From: Dendrocalamus latiflorus
Taxonomy: Eukaryota > Streptophyta > Magnoliopsida > Poales > Poaceae
Direction: 5' to 3'
DNA length: 64,000 nt
Assembly: GCA_017311315.1 (NCBI GenBank)
Contig: CM029638.1
Span: 10,784,368-10,848,367, forward strand
Below, in pieces: positions 54,297 to 64,000 of this stretch; position 1 is the stretch's first letter, and each line of letters begins with the position of its first letter. A program made the position numbers and the translations under genes. Under the pieces are notes generated by a model. It was not told where the DNA came from, made no database searches, and saw only the letters and a program-made list of their open reading frames with translations.

Positions 54297-56786
54297 ATGC
54301 CGCGGACCGAGAGGGGTTTGGGCGGGGGCAGGATCAGACTGGATGGCGGCGGCGACGGAGGAGCGGCAGCACATGGGATGGGAACCGCCCCTCGAGTGGA
54401 AGTGGTCGACGATGCGGCGGGGGAGAAAGGACTCGGGCGAGACGACGACGAGATCCTGCAGTTCATGGACTCGCTGGATGGCTACCTCCTCATCATGGAC
54501 TCCCTCTCCTCCGCTCTTCGCCAGGTACGGCACCCCGGCTGCTGCCCTCTCTGTCCACCGCTCTCATCCATCCTCCGGCCAGTATTGACATCTACTCTGG
54601 GTTTTATGATCTCTCAGGTTTGACCTGTGGGACAGTTTTGACTCTAATTTAAAGTGATAGTTACAAGTAGTATGCATACGTATCAGGCAATCGAACAGCA
54701 GAACTTTCTTTATTTGCGATCTTCAGGGTCGCCAAATCCCTGCTTAGAACCTGTTCCTAACCCTGTTTTGGAGCACAAGCTTATTTATTCTGATAATTTC
54801 GATACATTTTGCGTTGACAACTCCATTGTGTGGCTCCCCGAAACTTATCTGGATCCAAATTCTTCCATTTAGTTCGATAATTTTCAATAACCGATCTACT
54901 TTTCTGCCTTGTTCATGTAATGAGCATGCGAGACTCCGTATTGCTGTTCAGCCTTAGTCAGATTTACTGAATAACTGTTTGCCTGTTTTAGTACTGTCAC
55001 AGTAACAGTTTTAACATGAATGAATACTTTTGTTTCTAGGGGTGGCTTGATCTGGCAAGTGCTCGTCACTCGATGGGTACATCACGTGTTTCGAGTACGC
55101 TGTTTGATCATAAAGAGCATTCTGCAGCCACCAAGCTGCAAGTAGTTGATTCTGCAGACTTGCAATCATCAGGTAAGCCATGCACTATTTGAGTTGACAA
55201 TCCTTATTAGCAATGCAATGCTGCTATTACAAACATTCATTATTTTTCTTTCAAAGCTAGATCTTGGTCTGTTATTGTTTTGTCTAAGTCTCTTGTGGAA
55301 ACAGTTAGAACTTAGAATGGTAATTCCATGTGCAAATCATGAGCTATTCTTTGATCATGTTACAGAGTCATACCCACATTTTAATCTATCAAAGTGGTTT
55401 TTGCAAGAAAATTCGGAGCCCAACAATCCTGTCAGTGTGCCAGATAGTACTAAACAAAAATTGAGGTATCGAGGATCAGCTACTACCCCAGGTATTAGCA
55501 TGTGCACTATTTCTATTTTCTTCCATATTTAGCATTGAAATGTGCTGGTTAGTTCTCTTTGCTCACATTCAATCTTATCATTGTTAAGAAGATGGTAGCC
55601 ATGAATCAGAGGCAATTACTGCAGCGTCTTCTACTGGTGTCGGCACTAGCAGTCAAGTAAGTTCAATGTAAAGGCATGTTATCTTTTGGAAACATGTATT
55701 GTAGAGGCCAATATATAACTCCTGTAAATGGGGGCCGTGTCTTTTACCCAAGTATATTGCTTCATGTGGGTAAAAAAAAGTAGAGGATAATTGATGGTGA
55801 ATGACTACTTAAGTACTTAGAAGCAACAAAAAAAAAGTTCAGCCTTGTAGGAGGCTGGGAGCTCAAGATTTGCTTTGTGCGGAGGAATGCCAATTTGGTG
55901 GCTCACCTGTGTGCAGAACAGGGGTCATCTAATCTTCATAGGTGCTTGTGGCTTAGTAGAGCACCTGAATTCCCTATTCAATGCATTAATGATGATTGTA
56001 ACAATTCATCAATTTAATATTATGAGCTCCTGCTGTTCTAAACAAAAAGACTACTCAGAAGCAACAAAAATAGAGCGCTAGTTATCGTGAATGTCAGTAA
56101 AACCAGGTTTTCGTGTGCTCTGAGTGGTTAGTGTGGCCAACCTTCACCCCTGATATGCTGGATTCGAGACCCATTGATTGTTTAAGATGAAGTAATATTG
56201 CAATAATATCTTGCAGTATACTAGCTGTTTTCAGGGTTTGGAAATTGGAAGATTGCTGGTTAGCACTTGTAGTTTGAGTGGACAGGATATCAACCAGTTT
56301 GGGGAATTGGTTTTAGGGTCTTTCATCAAATTCGTTTGGTTTGTGACAATTCTAGCCTGGTTTCACATTCTTGCTAGTAAACACATTTCACATTCATATT
56401 TGAAAGCAATGAAGAAAATCAATTTCACATAGGCTTCTGCCAGAAACTGAGGCGTCATAGAGCTACATATTTGGGTAGTGATTAAAAAGGTTGTAGTATA
56501 ATTCCTATACTTTCGATATGTATTGATCTTTTTCTTGTCCTTTTGCACCTTAGGTTCAAAAAGCAAGATCAAAAGCATTATCAATCTTTGGAGCATTGGT
56601 ATCTCCAAAACTACGATCTGCCCAAGTTTCCTTTGAAACAGGTTCAGTTATTTCTAACAGGAACACACCCCGCTTTAGTCCAAGTTTTGATCTAATCTAA
56701 CTGTATATTTGTTTCATGCAGCACTTGAACTAATTGTGGAGTTAGCAAATTCAAGGTCAACCATGCTACTAGTTTCTCCCAGATAG
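54297..56786 (+). CDS. VMA22/CCDC115-like V-ATPase assembly factor
   Basis: Six exons: 54297-54524, 55040-55172, 55366-55491, 55589-55656, 56554-56641, 56722-56786. They join without frame breaks to about 235 residues. Exon 1 ends DDDEILQFMDSLDGYLLIM then DSLSSALRQ. Exon 2 is GWLDLASARHSMGTSRVSST, and the last two exons encode KALSIFGALVSPKLRSAQVS and ALELIVELANSRSTMLL. This pattern (a short coiled coil, then GW-x-x-x-ASARHSMG, and a C-terminal ALVSPKLRSAQ-x-SFE segment) is that of plant CCDC115/Vma22 homologues. Vma22 works in the ER with Vma12 and Vma21 to assemble the V-ATPase membrane sector. The N-terminus is unsure: ATG 54297 and 54378 are in frame, while ATG 54343 has a good context but another frame. 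Identity is by recall, with no search. Confidence 0.7.
55657..56553 (+). other. Intron 4 of the VMA22-like gene
   Basis: 900 bp. Near 56115-56175 a stretch has tctgagtggttagtgtggcc and ggattcgagaccc, close to tRNA A and B boxes, as in a SINE remnant. No poly-A or TT tail was found, so the call is weak. Confidence 0.35.
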
Positions 56787-57142
56787 TGAAGCTTTGAGTT
56801 GATGTCTGATGTTTTGTGCCCTTGCACATCGATCCAGTATTTTGTGGGGATCAGAGGATGCCGCAATCGTGTGAGCGGGGCCGTGTTGCCTATGAGCCCA
56901 GCGGGGAGCGGGGAAACAGCCGGACACGTGGTGCACGGGGGCAAAAGAGATGCCGCATCTTGTACCTGTTCCAACAAAAAGTCCAGAGATGAAGTGGAAC
57001 GTGCGGCGCTGGATGTCTGGCGGCTGGCAAATGGAAAAGTGGACTAATCGAATGTGACAGTGTCGTAAAATATGGATATGACCAGTGGTAAGGTCGAGGC
57101 AGCGATGTCCTTTATGCGAGGAGAGATAGCCGAGGAAGACAC
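56787..57142 (-). pseudogene. Copia integrase C-terminal relic
   Basis: Minus-strand frame with CVFLGYLSSHKGHRCLDLTT then GHIHILRH, the end-of-integrase segment of copia polyproteins, followed by unaligned sequence. It is cut by the SMART relic on its right, and by the VMA22 3' end on its left. It carries no catalytic domain. Confidence 0.7.
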
Positions 57143-57333
57143 ATGCACCAATCAATTCACCCAAAAGGTTAAACTGATGAGTAAAGATGGTCAATTCACT
57201 TATACTTCAACACTCCTCCTCACGTATAGGCTCCTTCAGGCCTAAGATATAGAATAGAAGTGAGCTGTAATTATTATTTTTAATTGTGCCAACTGGACCT
57301 TGAATTCAAGACCTTTTGACTCTGATACCATGA
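57143..57333 (-). mobile_element. SMART-type element, partial
   Basis: Matches the miniature LTR element at 42585-42864: caattcacccaaaaggtt, gatgagtaaagatgg, caattcacttatacttcaac, then ctcctcctcacgtataggct and tgactctgatacca (PBS, minus strand). The second LTR is missing on the right, where other sequence follows. Confidence 0.75.
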
Positions 57334-58429
57334 AACAGAACGAACGAGAGAGAGCACGGAGGCAAGCACCGCATGGCATAAACGCCTGGCCGTGCACACA
57401 TATATAGCATCGGCAACAGCCGTGCATATACAAGGAAGTTGGAGTATAATCCAGGATTGATACAACTGGGGGTTAGCATTGAAAACAGGAAAAGACTATT
57501 TCTATCTATAGCTAACTTTACAAGGAAAGTTATCTCTAATAGATTAGGTGCAGCAGACAGCGGCAAAAACTGTTAAGTAAGGTTGGCAGGATCTTGATCC
57601 GTAGCATAGAATACAATTTGAATCTTGATCCTACAAAGGTTCTTAATTAGGTAGATTGTGATAACAATGGTCCAAATCTTATTTTCTTTTGTCGCAATTT
57701 CAAGGTGCCATACCATGATCCCAATGCCGTCAACTAGAAATCATCTGTTTGCTAATTATAACTAGCGTCAATGCTGTCAACTAGAAATCATCTGTCTGCT
57801 AATTATAACTAGTGTTTGAGTTTGCAAGAGTTCAAGCATACACTTTTTTAAATGGAAACATGCAAATTTATCTATCTGCATATTACAATTAGTGTGTCTA
57901 AGTTTGTGAGAGTTTTATTTTAAAAAATATTTTGAATAGCTTGTGAGAGTTCAAACATGGTCAGCAAAGGAGAAAGTTAAGAATAGGTTAACGCAAACCG
58001 ACCCAAAAGCTCAGGAGCCCGCCGAGTTTTTTGCTATTATGATACCCTCTAAGTTGGGTTTCGCTGAAATGTTACTTATACCGTGGGCTTCTCCCAAATA
58101 GTACTCTTGTTGTTAACACCTCTCCAAAATAGTATTCTCAGGGATTTTAACTCAAATAATTTGATTTTCGAATTTGTATTCCCCCAATTGACTGAACTGC
58201 CCCTGCTCATTTTGTTTAACCCTAATCACTTTTATTTTCTTCTTTTCACATCGTTTGGGTTTCATTGGCGAGGGCGGCACGCCGACTGGCCGATCGGAAT
58301 ACTCAGCGCGGAGAATACTATTTTGGAAGAGATATTAATAATAAGGATACCATTTGGGAGAAGTCCACAGTATAAGTATAGTTTCAGCGATTACCCTAAT
58401 AGAAAAAAACTCTCCGCCTGGTCCATCAT
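57334..58429. other. Intergenic upstream of GTF2H2
   Basis: No gene recognised. A direct repeat of about 50 bp (caactagaaatcatctgt.tgctaattataac) occurs at 57728-57777 and 57777-57826. Sequence to about 57570 may belong to an older LTR element, because a PBS-like ctctgatacca precedes it. Confidence 0.4.
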
Positions 58430-58651
58430 CAGGGGCGGACCTAGGACTAAAATTGAGTGGGGGCATGCTGCTACGCGTAGCTGAGAAGGCACTGCCGGCC
58501 TGCCGTCCTGCCAGCTGCCGCACTGGGCCACTGGGGGCCTGCTGAGTTGTGGACTGGGGGCCTACATAGATTATATCCAGGAGGTATACGTAATTAACAA
58601 AATTGAGTGGGGGCCAAGGCCCCCACTGCTCATACTGTGCGTCCGCCCCTG
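58430..58651. mobile_element. hAT MITE with 8-bp target duplication
   Basis: 222 bp starting CAGGGGCGGACCTAGG and ending GTGCGTCCGCCCCTG. The flanks are TCCATCAT at 58422-58429 and 58652-58659, an exact 8-bp duplication typical of hAT. Inside, gggggcc and ggcccc words are repeated in inverted form. It sits 66 bp before the GTF2H2 start codon, so it lies in the promoter or 5' UTR. Confidence 0.93.
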
Positions 58652-58716
58652 TCCATCATCCCCTGGTCCCGACCTCGCCTCCTTGCTACTCCAACTCCAC
58701 ATCCACCACCCCCACC

Positions 58717-61583
58717 ATGTACGGCGGCGGCGGAGGCGGCTTCAACGCGCCCTCCACGGCCTCCGGCCGGCGACGCAACCAGGATGACGACGAGGACGAG
58801 GACGAGGAGGAGGCCGGCGAGGGCCGCGTCCTCGAGGCGTGGGAGCGCTCGTACGCGGACGAGCGGTCGTGGGAGGCGCTGCAGGAGGACGAGTCGGGCC
58901 TCCTCCGCCCCATGGACACCAAGACGCTCGTCCACGCGCAGTACCGCCGCCGGCTCCTCCTCCGCTCCGCCGCCGCCGCAGCGGCCCGCATCCAGAAGGG
59001 CCTCATCCGCTACCTCTACATCGTCATCGACCTCTCCCGGGTTCGTCCCTCTTTGCCATCCCCTGTTTGATTTCTCGTCGTTAGGTCAGCCACTCTGTCG
59101 ATAACCTGGTGGTTGTACTTTGTGTGAACTCGGTTAGTTGCTTGGGATCACTGGAACTAGCGAGCAATGCTGATCGTGCCGATCTCACTTTGTTTTTTGA
59201 AAAAAAAACAATTGCTTATGGCGAGAGGGATCTGGTGTTGCTGCCCCATGGGCAATTGATTTGGTTCCTGTAAGATGTGGACTGGAGGCAGGATTGGTAT
59301 ATGCTAGTAGTTTCACTGAGCAGCTTGCGGTTCGTAGTGGAGAGAATGCATGTCCGCATCCATAACCGTGTTTCATTTCGTGTGCAGAAAGAGCTAGGTA
59401 CTCTACACGATCTGATTTTTATTCTTCTTTAGCCGTGCTGGTTGTTCCAGGTCAGTTTTCTCTGTGTCGATGATCCAATGAGGGCTCATGCATACCTGGC
59501 CAGCTTGCCTTCTTGCTTGGGTGTTCTGCTTTTAATTCCTGAGTGCGGGGTGTTGTAATTGGTGGATATCGGGGCAATTGCTGAAGTCTAGCCATTTTTG
59601 ATATGGCAATAATCAGGGGCAGAATCAGAAACTTAGGAGGGGATGCCAATCATCAAATACTTAGCATAGCAAGAAAAGGTTTTCTGTTGGTTTGGCAAAA
59701 AATTATATATATGTTGTGTGTGTATTCTTTTGAAAAATATCCATTTTTGGTATTTTCTCTCTTCACCACCCTTTCCTTTGGTTGTTCCAGTGATAAGTGA
59801 TAACCTTATATTTTATCACCCATATACTGCCTAGTTCTAAATGATTAGGCTGCTCACAATTTGTTGCCAGTAAATAATTCTTTTGTTGCAAATTGTTGTT
59901 ATACTATTCACAACTTCTGTTATTTCTTTGCATTCTCTTGTAATATTTCTTTGCATTCTCTTGTAATTACTTTTTGCCCTGGCTGTATTTTGATCATGTA
60001 GGCAGCTTCAGAGATGGATTATCGTCCTAGTCGAATGGCTGTTGTTGCAAAATGTGCTGAGGTGTTCATAAGGGAATTCTTTGACCAGAACCCCTTGAGC
60101 CATGTTGGGCTAGTGACAATTCAAGATGGCATTTCTCGTCGACTTACAGACATTGGAGGGAGTCCGGAGTCACAGATTAAGGCATTGATGGGGAAGCTCG
60201 AGTGTTCTGGTGATTCATCTCTGCAGAATGCTCTAGAACTTGTCCATGGTTATTTAAACCAAATTCCCTCGTATGGTCACAAGGAAGTATTAATTTTGTA
60301 CTCCGCCCTGAATACATGTGATCCTGGTGATATCATGGAGACAATAGAAAAATGCAAGAAATCCAAAATTAGATGCTCTGTTATTGGGCTTGCTGCAGAA
60401 ATTTTCATTTGCAAACATCTCTGTGAAGAGACTGGTGGGTCCTACACAGTAGCATTAGATGAGGTGCTAAAATATGCTTGTACTTTTTACTTTTTATTAT
60501 TCAATTCTTGTCAAGATGAATAATGTTTCCTTTCTTTTCGCAGTCACATTTCAAGGAATTGCTGCTGGAACATGCTCCTCCACCACCTGCAATTGCAGAG
60601 TATGCTGCAGCTAATTTGATTAAGATGGGTTTTCCGCAGAGGGGAGCCGAGGATCTTATCTCCATCTGCTCTTGTCACAAGAAAATAAAGTCTGGGGCTG
60701 AAGGTTACATATGTCCTAGATGCAAAGTTAATGTATGTGAGCTTCCAACAGAGTGTCGAACTTGTGGTCTAACACTAGTTAGTTCTCCGCACCTGGCAAG
60801 GTCCTATCATCATCTCTTCCCTGTAGCACCGTTTGATGAGGTGTCCTCCGTGCACCCAAGTAAACTAGGTCAAAAGGGAGGACAGAATTGTTATGGCTGC
60901 CAGCAGAACCTCATTAATCCTGGTATGCTTAAACATATCAAATCTCATATATTCTAGAGCACAAAATTAACACTTGATGATACGTTTCAGTTATAGAAAA
61001 AGGGAAAAAAATGCAGTGCAGTAGTTCCAGTTATGTGACATTTTGATTACGATCTTACAGCTAGTAGCAATTGTTCTGTATATCGTGTGACACCTTTTCA
61101 TTTTTCTTTTTATTGTCACTTTCTAGTGAAGTGTTACCACCAGCTTTATTTCGATAATAAAACAAAGTGGCATAGCGCGAAGGGGAACATATCAAATGAG
61201 AGAGCTAGCCTTACATTAGTTCTGCAGTTAAAAGTGAACTGTTGATAAAACATAGCTTAATTCTGCAGTTTTGAGAGCAAGCGAAGCCATTAGTTCCATT
61301 AGCAATTATGTGGGCGTTACACTCTTTCCTTCCCAACACTCATGCTTCTCTTTCCCGTGACATTCTTTTATTGTTTTTTGTTCTATGTTATGCTAGTGCC
61401 TTATATGCTGCAACCATCAGGTTCATTGACTATTTCTTCCATATCATTGCAGATAGCCAATCTAGTCTCCATGTTCGCTGTCCAAAATGCAGCCAACATT
61501 TCTGCCTTGATTGTGATATTTACATCCATGAGAGCTTGCACAATTGCCCCGGTTGCGAGAGTCAGTGCAGTTTCTCTTCATAG
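58717..61583 (+). CDS. GTF2H2: TFIIH core subunit p44 (Ssl1), GTF2H2
   Basis: Four exons: 58717-59040, 60002-60463, 60544-60922, 61453-61583. They join without breaks to about 431 residues, close to plant p44 length. TFIIH opens DNA at promoters and in nucleotide excision repair, and p44 stimulates the XPD helicase. Exon 1 has an acidic, low-complexity start (DDDEDEDEEEAGEG), then WERSYADERSWEALQEDESG and IRYLYIVIDLSR. Exon 2 is the von Willebrand A-like Ssl1 domain (MDYRPSRMAVVAKCAEVFI, HVGLVTIQDGISRRLTDI, LIEK-type helices, KIRCSVIGLAAE). Exon 3 has the zinc-finger region YICPRCKVNVCELP and CRTCGLTLVSSPHLARSYHH. Exon 4 ends with the C4-type ring VRCPKCSQHFCLDCDIYIHE, with CPGCES. The ATG at 58717 is the first in frame after the MITE. 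Confidence 0.95.
59041..60001 (+). other. GTF2H2 intron 1
   Basis: 960-bp intron. It contains caggggcagaatcag near 59616, a possible left end of a hAT MITE like the one at 58430, without a clear right end. Confidence 0.45.
60923..61452 (+). other. GTF2H2 intron 3
   Basis: 530-bp intron with AT-rich sequence. No repeat ends or coding signal. Confidence 0.55.
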
Positions 61584-61712
61584 AGATGCCATCGTGTGCA
61601 TTGTTCAGGTGTTAATCTTTTTGGAGTCAGAGAGTAATCTTTTTGGAGTCAGAGAGCTATGCATTACTGTATGCTTTCTCGTACACTGGCATTGATGACA
61701 ATGTTGTTTGAT

Positions 61713-61718
61713 AATAAA
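61713..61718 (+). terminator. Likely GTF2H2 poly(A) signal
   Basis: AATAAA 130 bp after the stop codon, in a context (gtttgataataaaacagtg) common in plant 3' ends. Followed by tgtaata within 20 bp. Confidence 0.55.
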
Positions 61719-61739
61719 ACAGTGTACAGATAATGTAAT

Positions 61740-64000
61740 ACCCGGCATCCTTTAGTTGACGCCTCTTGCTAGATTGGGTTAGCTAGTTTAAGCTATTGAT
61801 ACAGAACAGAGGTCGAGGAGTTGAAGGTATAGCACTATGTCGAGAAGAGACATTAAAAATGCACAATGTGACTGAAAACTTGTAACTCTTGCCATTTTTC
61901 CAGAGCAAGAAATTTTTTTTCACCATGGTGAGCTCATGACTTGTGTCTTTACAATTATACATGCCAAAGCTAAGGTTATCATTTATGAGCATGGGATGAT
62001 CTGAGGGGCTTCACTTCAGATGGGAAAGGAACAGTTTGTGGCCAAGGCACGCACCCTGGTTGCTGCATTTATTGACTTTGTGTTCTTGACTGCAGAATTG
62101 CCAACGTAAGCAATTACCTCGCCTTCGTGACTGCAAAAATTGTCGATGTAAGCGAACACGGAGTTACTTCATTTTAGATGAACTACTATGCAGAACAAGT
62201 AGCAATTCTGGAGAGCGCAATTGTTGCCGAGCCAAGATGGTGCTGAACTGCTGTCTGCTGATGCTTTCCCCTCGCCACTACTGACTTTTTGAGTGGGAGT
62301 CGACATGAAAGCTAGATTTGGTGCAGAGGCGGCTTGCACCTTTTCTGCTACGAGTGTTGGCAGCCAGAGACAAGTCGTCAGACCTTGTGCCTGGAAGGCA
62401 ACGTTTCCTGTGCACCACTGCATGGTGAAGTAAACTGGAGCTTGGTGTTGGGAGGGAATCAGCTCAGTCCTGGAGTAGAAATGGGATACAGCACCATGTC
62501 GATGATGGCAGCACGAGTGCTTGCCACTTACCGGTGCTCGACGTGCACTGTGGGCGCAGCCAAACTTTTTTTTCCCGTGTGCCGATCATAGTCCCTTCTC
62601 CAACTTTTCCGATGATGTGGTGTGCCGCACCGTGGGGCACCGAGACCGAGCTCGTGCAATAACACTGGCCTGGACTTTGAACTTTGGCTCGGAGAGGACA
62701 CGATTGCCATCATGCAATGCTGCTCCGCAGCTGCAGGTTCTGTTGTTACACAATGCTGCTCGATGGATCTCCTCTCCTTCAGGGCCTCGGGGTTCGGGCC
62801 GGGCGTCTGATGCCAACCTGACAGGAGCTGGATAGTATCCGGAAGAAGCTCAATAGACACTTGAGATAGTCGAAGCTAATTTGAGTAGAGCTAAGGGTGC
62901 GAAAGAACTGGTTGAAGCCAAGCTAGCTCTCAGACGAACCAGGATACGAGTTGAGGCTACCAATTGGATTCCTCCAGCACCCAGAGCGTAGAGGTGGTTT
63001 TTCTTGAATCAGATGACTTACTAAAGGTTGGCCAAATTTTTTTTAAAAAAATCAGATGCAAAAAGGTGTGGTTTCCCGGGGTGCGCCTTTTAGGCCGTAA
63101 GTTTACCAACTTGCCGGATTCGCTTTCTAGCACGAAAGTTCATGCTGTTTTACGGCAGAAATCTTCAGCACGAACAGGTAGCCAGCTTCCCGGTTACTAC
63201 TAGTTTTATACACTTTATTGAGGCATGATTCTTGCAGAACAGTAGTATTAAACTGCTGCTTTTCAAAAAGATAAAAATATTAAACCGAGCATATAGTCAT
63301 GTACTATGTGCTTCGCTTTGCAATTTGCATCCCCCAACAGAAGCTCATCAATGCAGCGGTGCAGCATTCTTTTTCCGATCACATCACACCACATCTCTAG
63401 TTAACACGATACGGTCAGGATCTTTTCAATATATAATATGCGTAGATTTTACATGTTTTTCTGCACAACAGTGCGAGAAGAACAAATGGTCATCTGGTGT
63501 AAACACAATTGAATCAAATCGAATTAGCTTGTTCGGTGCATCTCGTGCGCCATTATATTTTTGTTCGTCGAGCTCAGCTCACTTAAGCACTGAAGGAGAC
63601 AATCGAACGACTGCAATATTTTTTTTTTTTTGCGTAATGATACGCTTAGTCGTTCACCAACGTGCACTTGTAATATCGGCGACGAGGCCCAACTTGCAGA
63701 ACACCAAATGCAGCTAGCTACCAACGCAGCCAACCGAAAACTTAAATAGTATCATTTATTTGATCATATCATTTCATGAATCGACAGGATGCCAACCTAT
63801 TCTGCTATTGCTTCCATCGGTGGAATGTGACGAGAAACGCGTTAGACGTCCTGATCCTCATTTTAGCCCATGAGCACATGACAATACCATAGTCTACCTT
63901 TTTAATACTACAAATTTCGAAAGGGAAAAAGGAAATGAAATTACGTAGGATTCCTTTACGGCGAGTAATTTGCCACATGACTAGACAACTGCAGTGGCGT
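61740..64000. other. Right end: no gene recognised
   Basis: Over 2 kb of sequence with open frames that are short and unlike known domains. A segment with atgtaagc near 62105 and 62149 appears twice (gccaacgtaagc and tcgatgtaagcg). No transposon ends are clear. If a gene starts further right, its upstream region may lie here. Confidence 0.45.

Noticed and set aside
62521..62860. Overlapping ORFs at the right end
   Set aside because: Two strands and three frames open in the same place, with no known motif and no splice pattern.
1..64000. CRISPR arrays, bacterial operons or phage features
   Set aside because: None seen. The spliced genes and plant transposons exclude a prokaryotic origin.

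Overview
This window is plant nuclear DNA, almost certainly from a grass. The genes are spliced with GT-AG introns, and the intergenic and intronic space is filled with LTR retrotransposons (primer-binding sites of the TGGTATCAGA type) and with Stowaway, Tourist and hAT-type MITEs. The Dicer-like protein looks, from memory of the rice family, most like monocot DCL4. The species cannot be fixed from sequence alone. A panicoid grass would fit, but that is an inference.

Layout. (1) 1-6701: a Ty1/copia element on the minus strand (LTR at 6562-6701), cut at 2730 by a long LTR that runs off the left edge. (2) 8713-9140: a small two-exon cupin gene on the minus strand. (3) 9293-16824: a repeat zone with a probable LTR/PBS fragment, a broken copy of part of the VMA22-like gene (11638-13272) peppered with MITEs, a 2.87-kb solo LTR with a 5-bp target duplication, and a Tourist-like MITE. 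(4) 17824-52176: DICER-LIKE 4 on the plus strand, 25 exons spread over 34 kb. All catalytic motifs are intact, with a predicted protein of about 1627 residues. Its introns hold a fresh gypsy element with identical LTRs (26711-31696), a Pack-MULE-like element with a RING-H2 gene fragment (37606-39864), an internally deleted gypsy element (42334-44692) that itself holds a tiny SMART-type retroelement, and a TRIM-like element (49751-50442). (5) 54297-56786: a six-exon VMA22/CCDC115-like V-ATPase assembly gene just downstream of a 357-bp foldback repeat. (6) 58717-61583: GTF2H2 (TFIIH p44/Ssl1), four exons, with a hAT MITE (8-bp target duplication) 66 bp upstream of the ATG. (7) 61584-64000: no gene recognised.

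The genes are ordinary single genes, not an operon. DCL4 makes 21-nt small RNAs in RNA silencing, VMA22 helps assemble the V-ATPase in the ER, and p44 is a core subunit of TFIIH. I found no clearly new biological system. The most unusual items are a tandem duplication that has produced a possible in-frame 33-nt extra exon in DCL4, the gene-fragment-carrying MULE in its intron, and a very young gypsy insertion that already carries coding defects.
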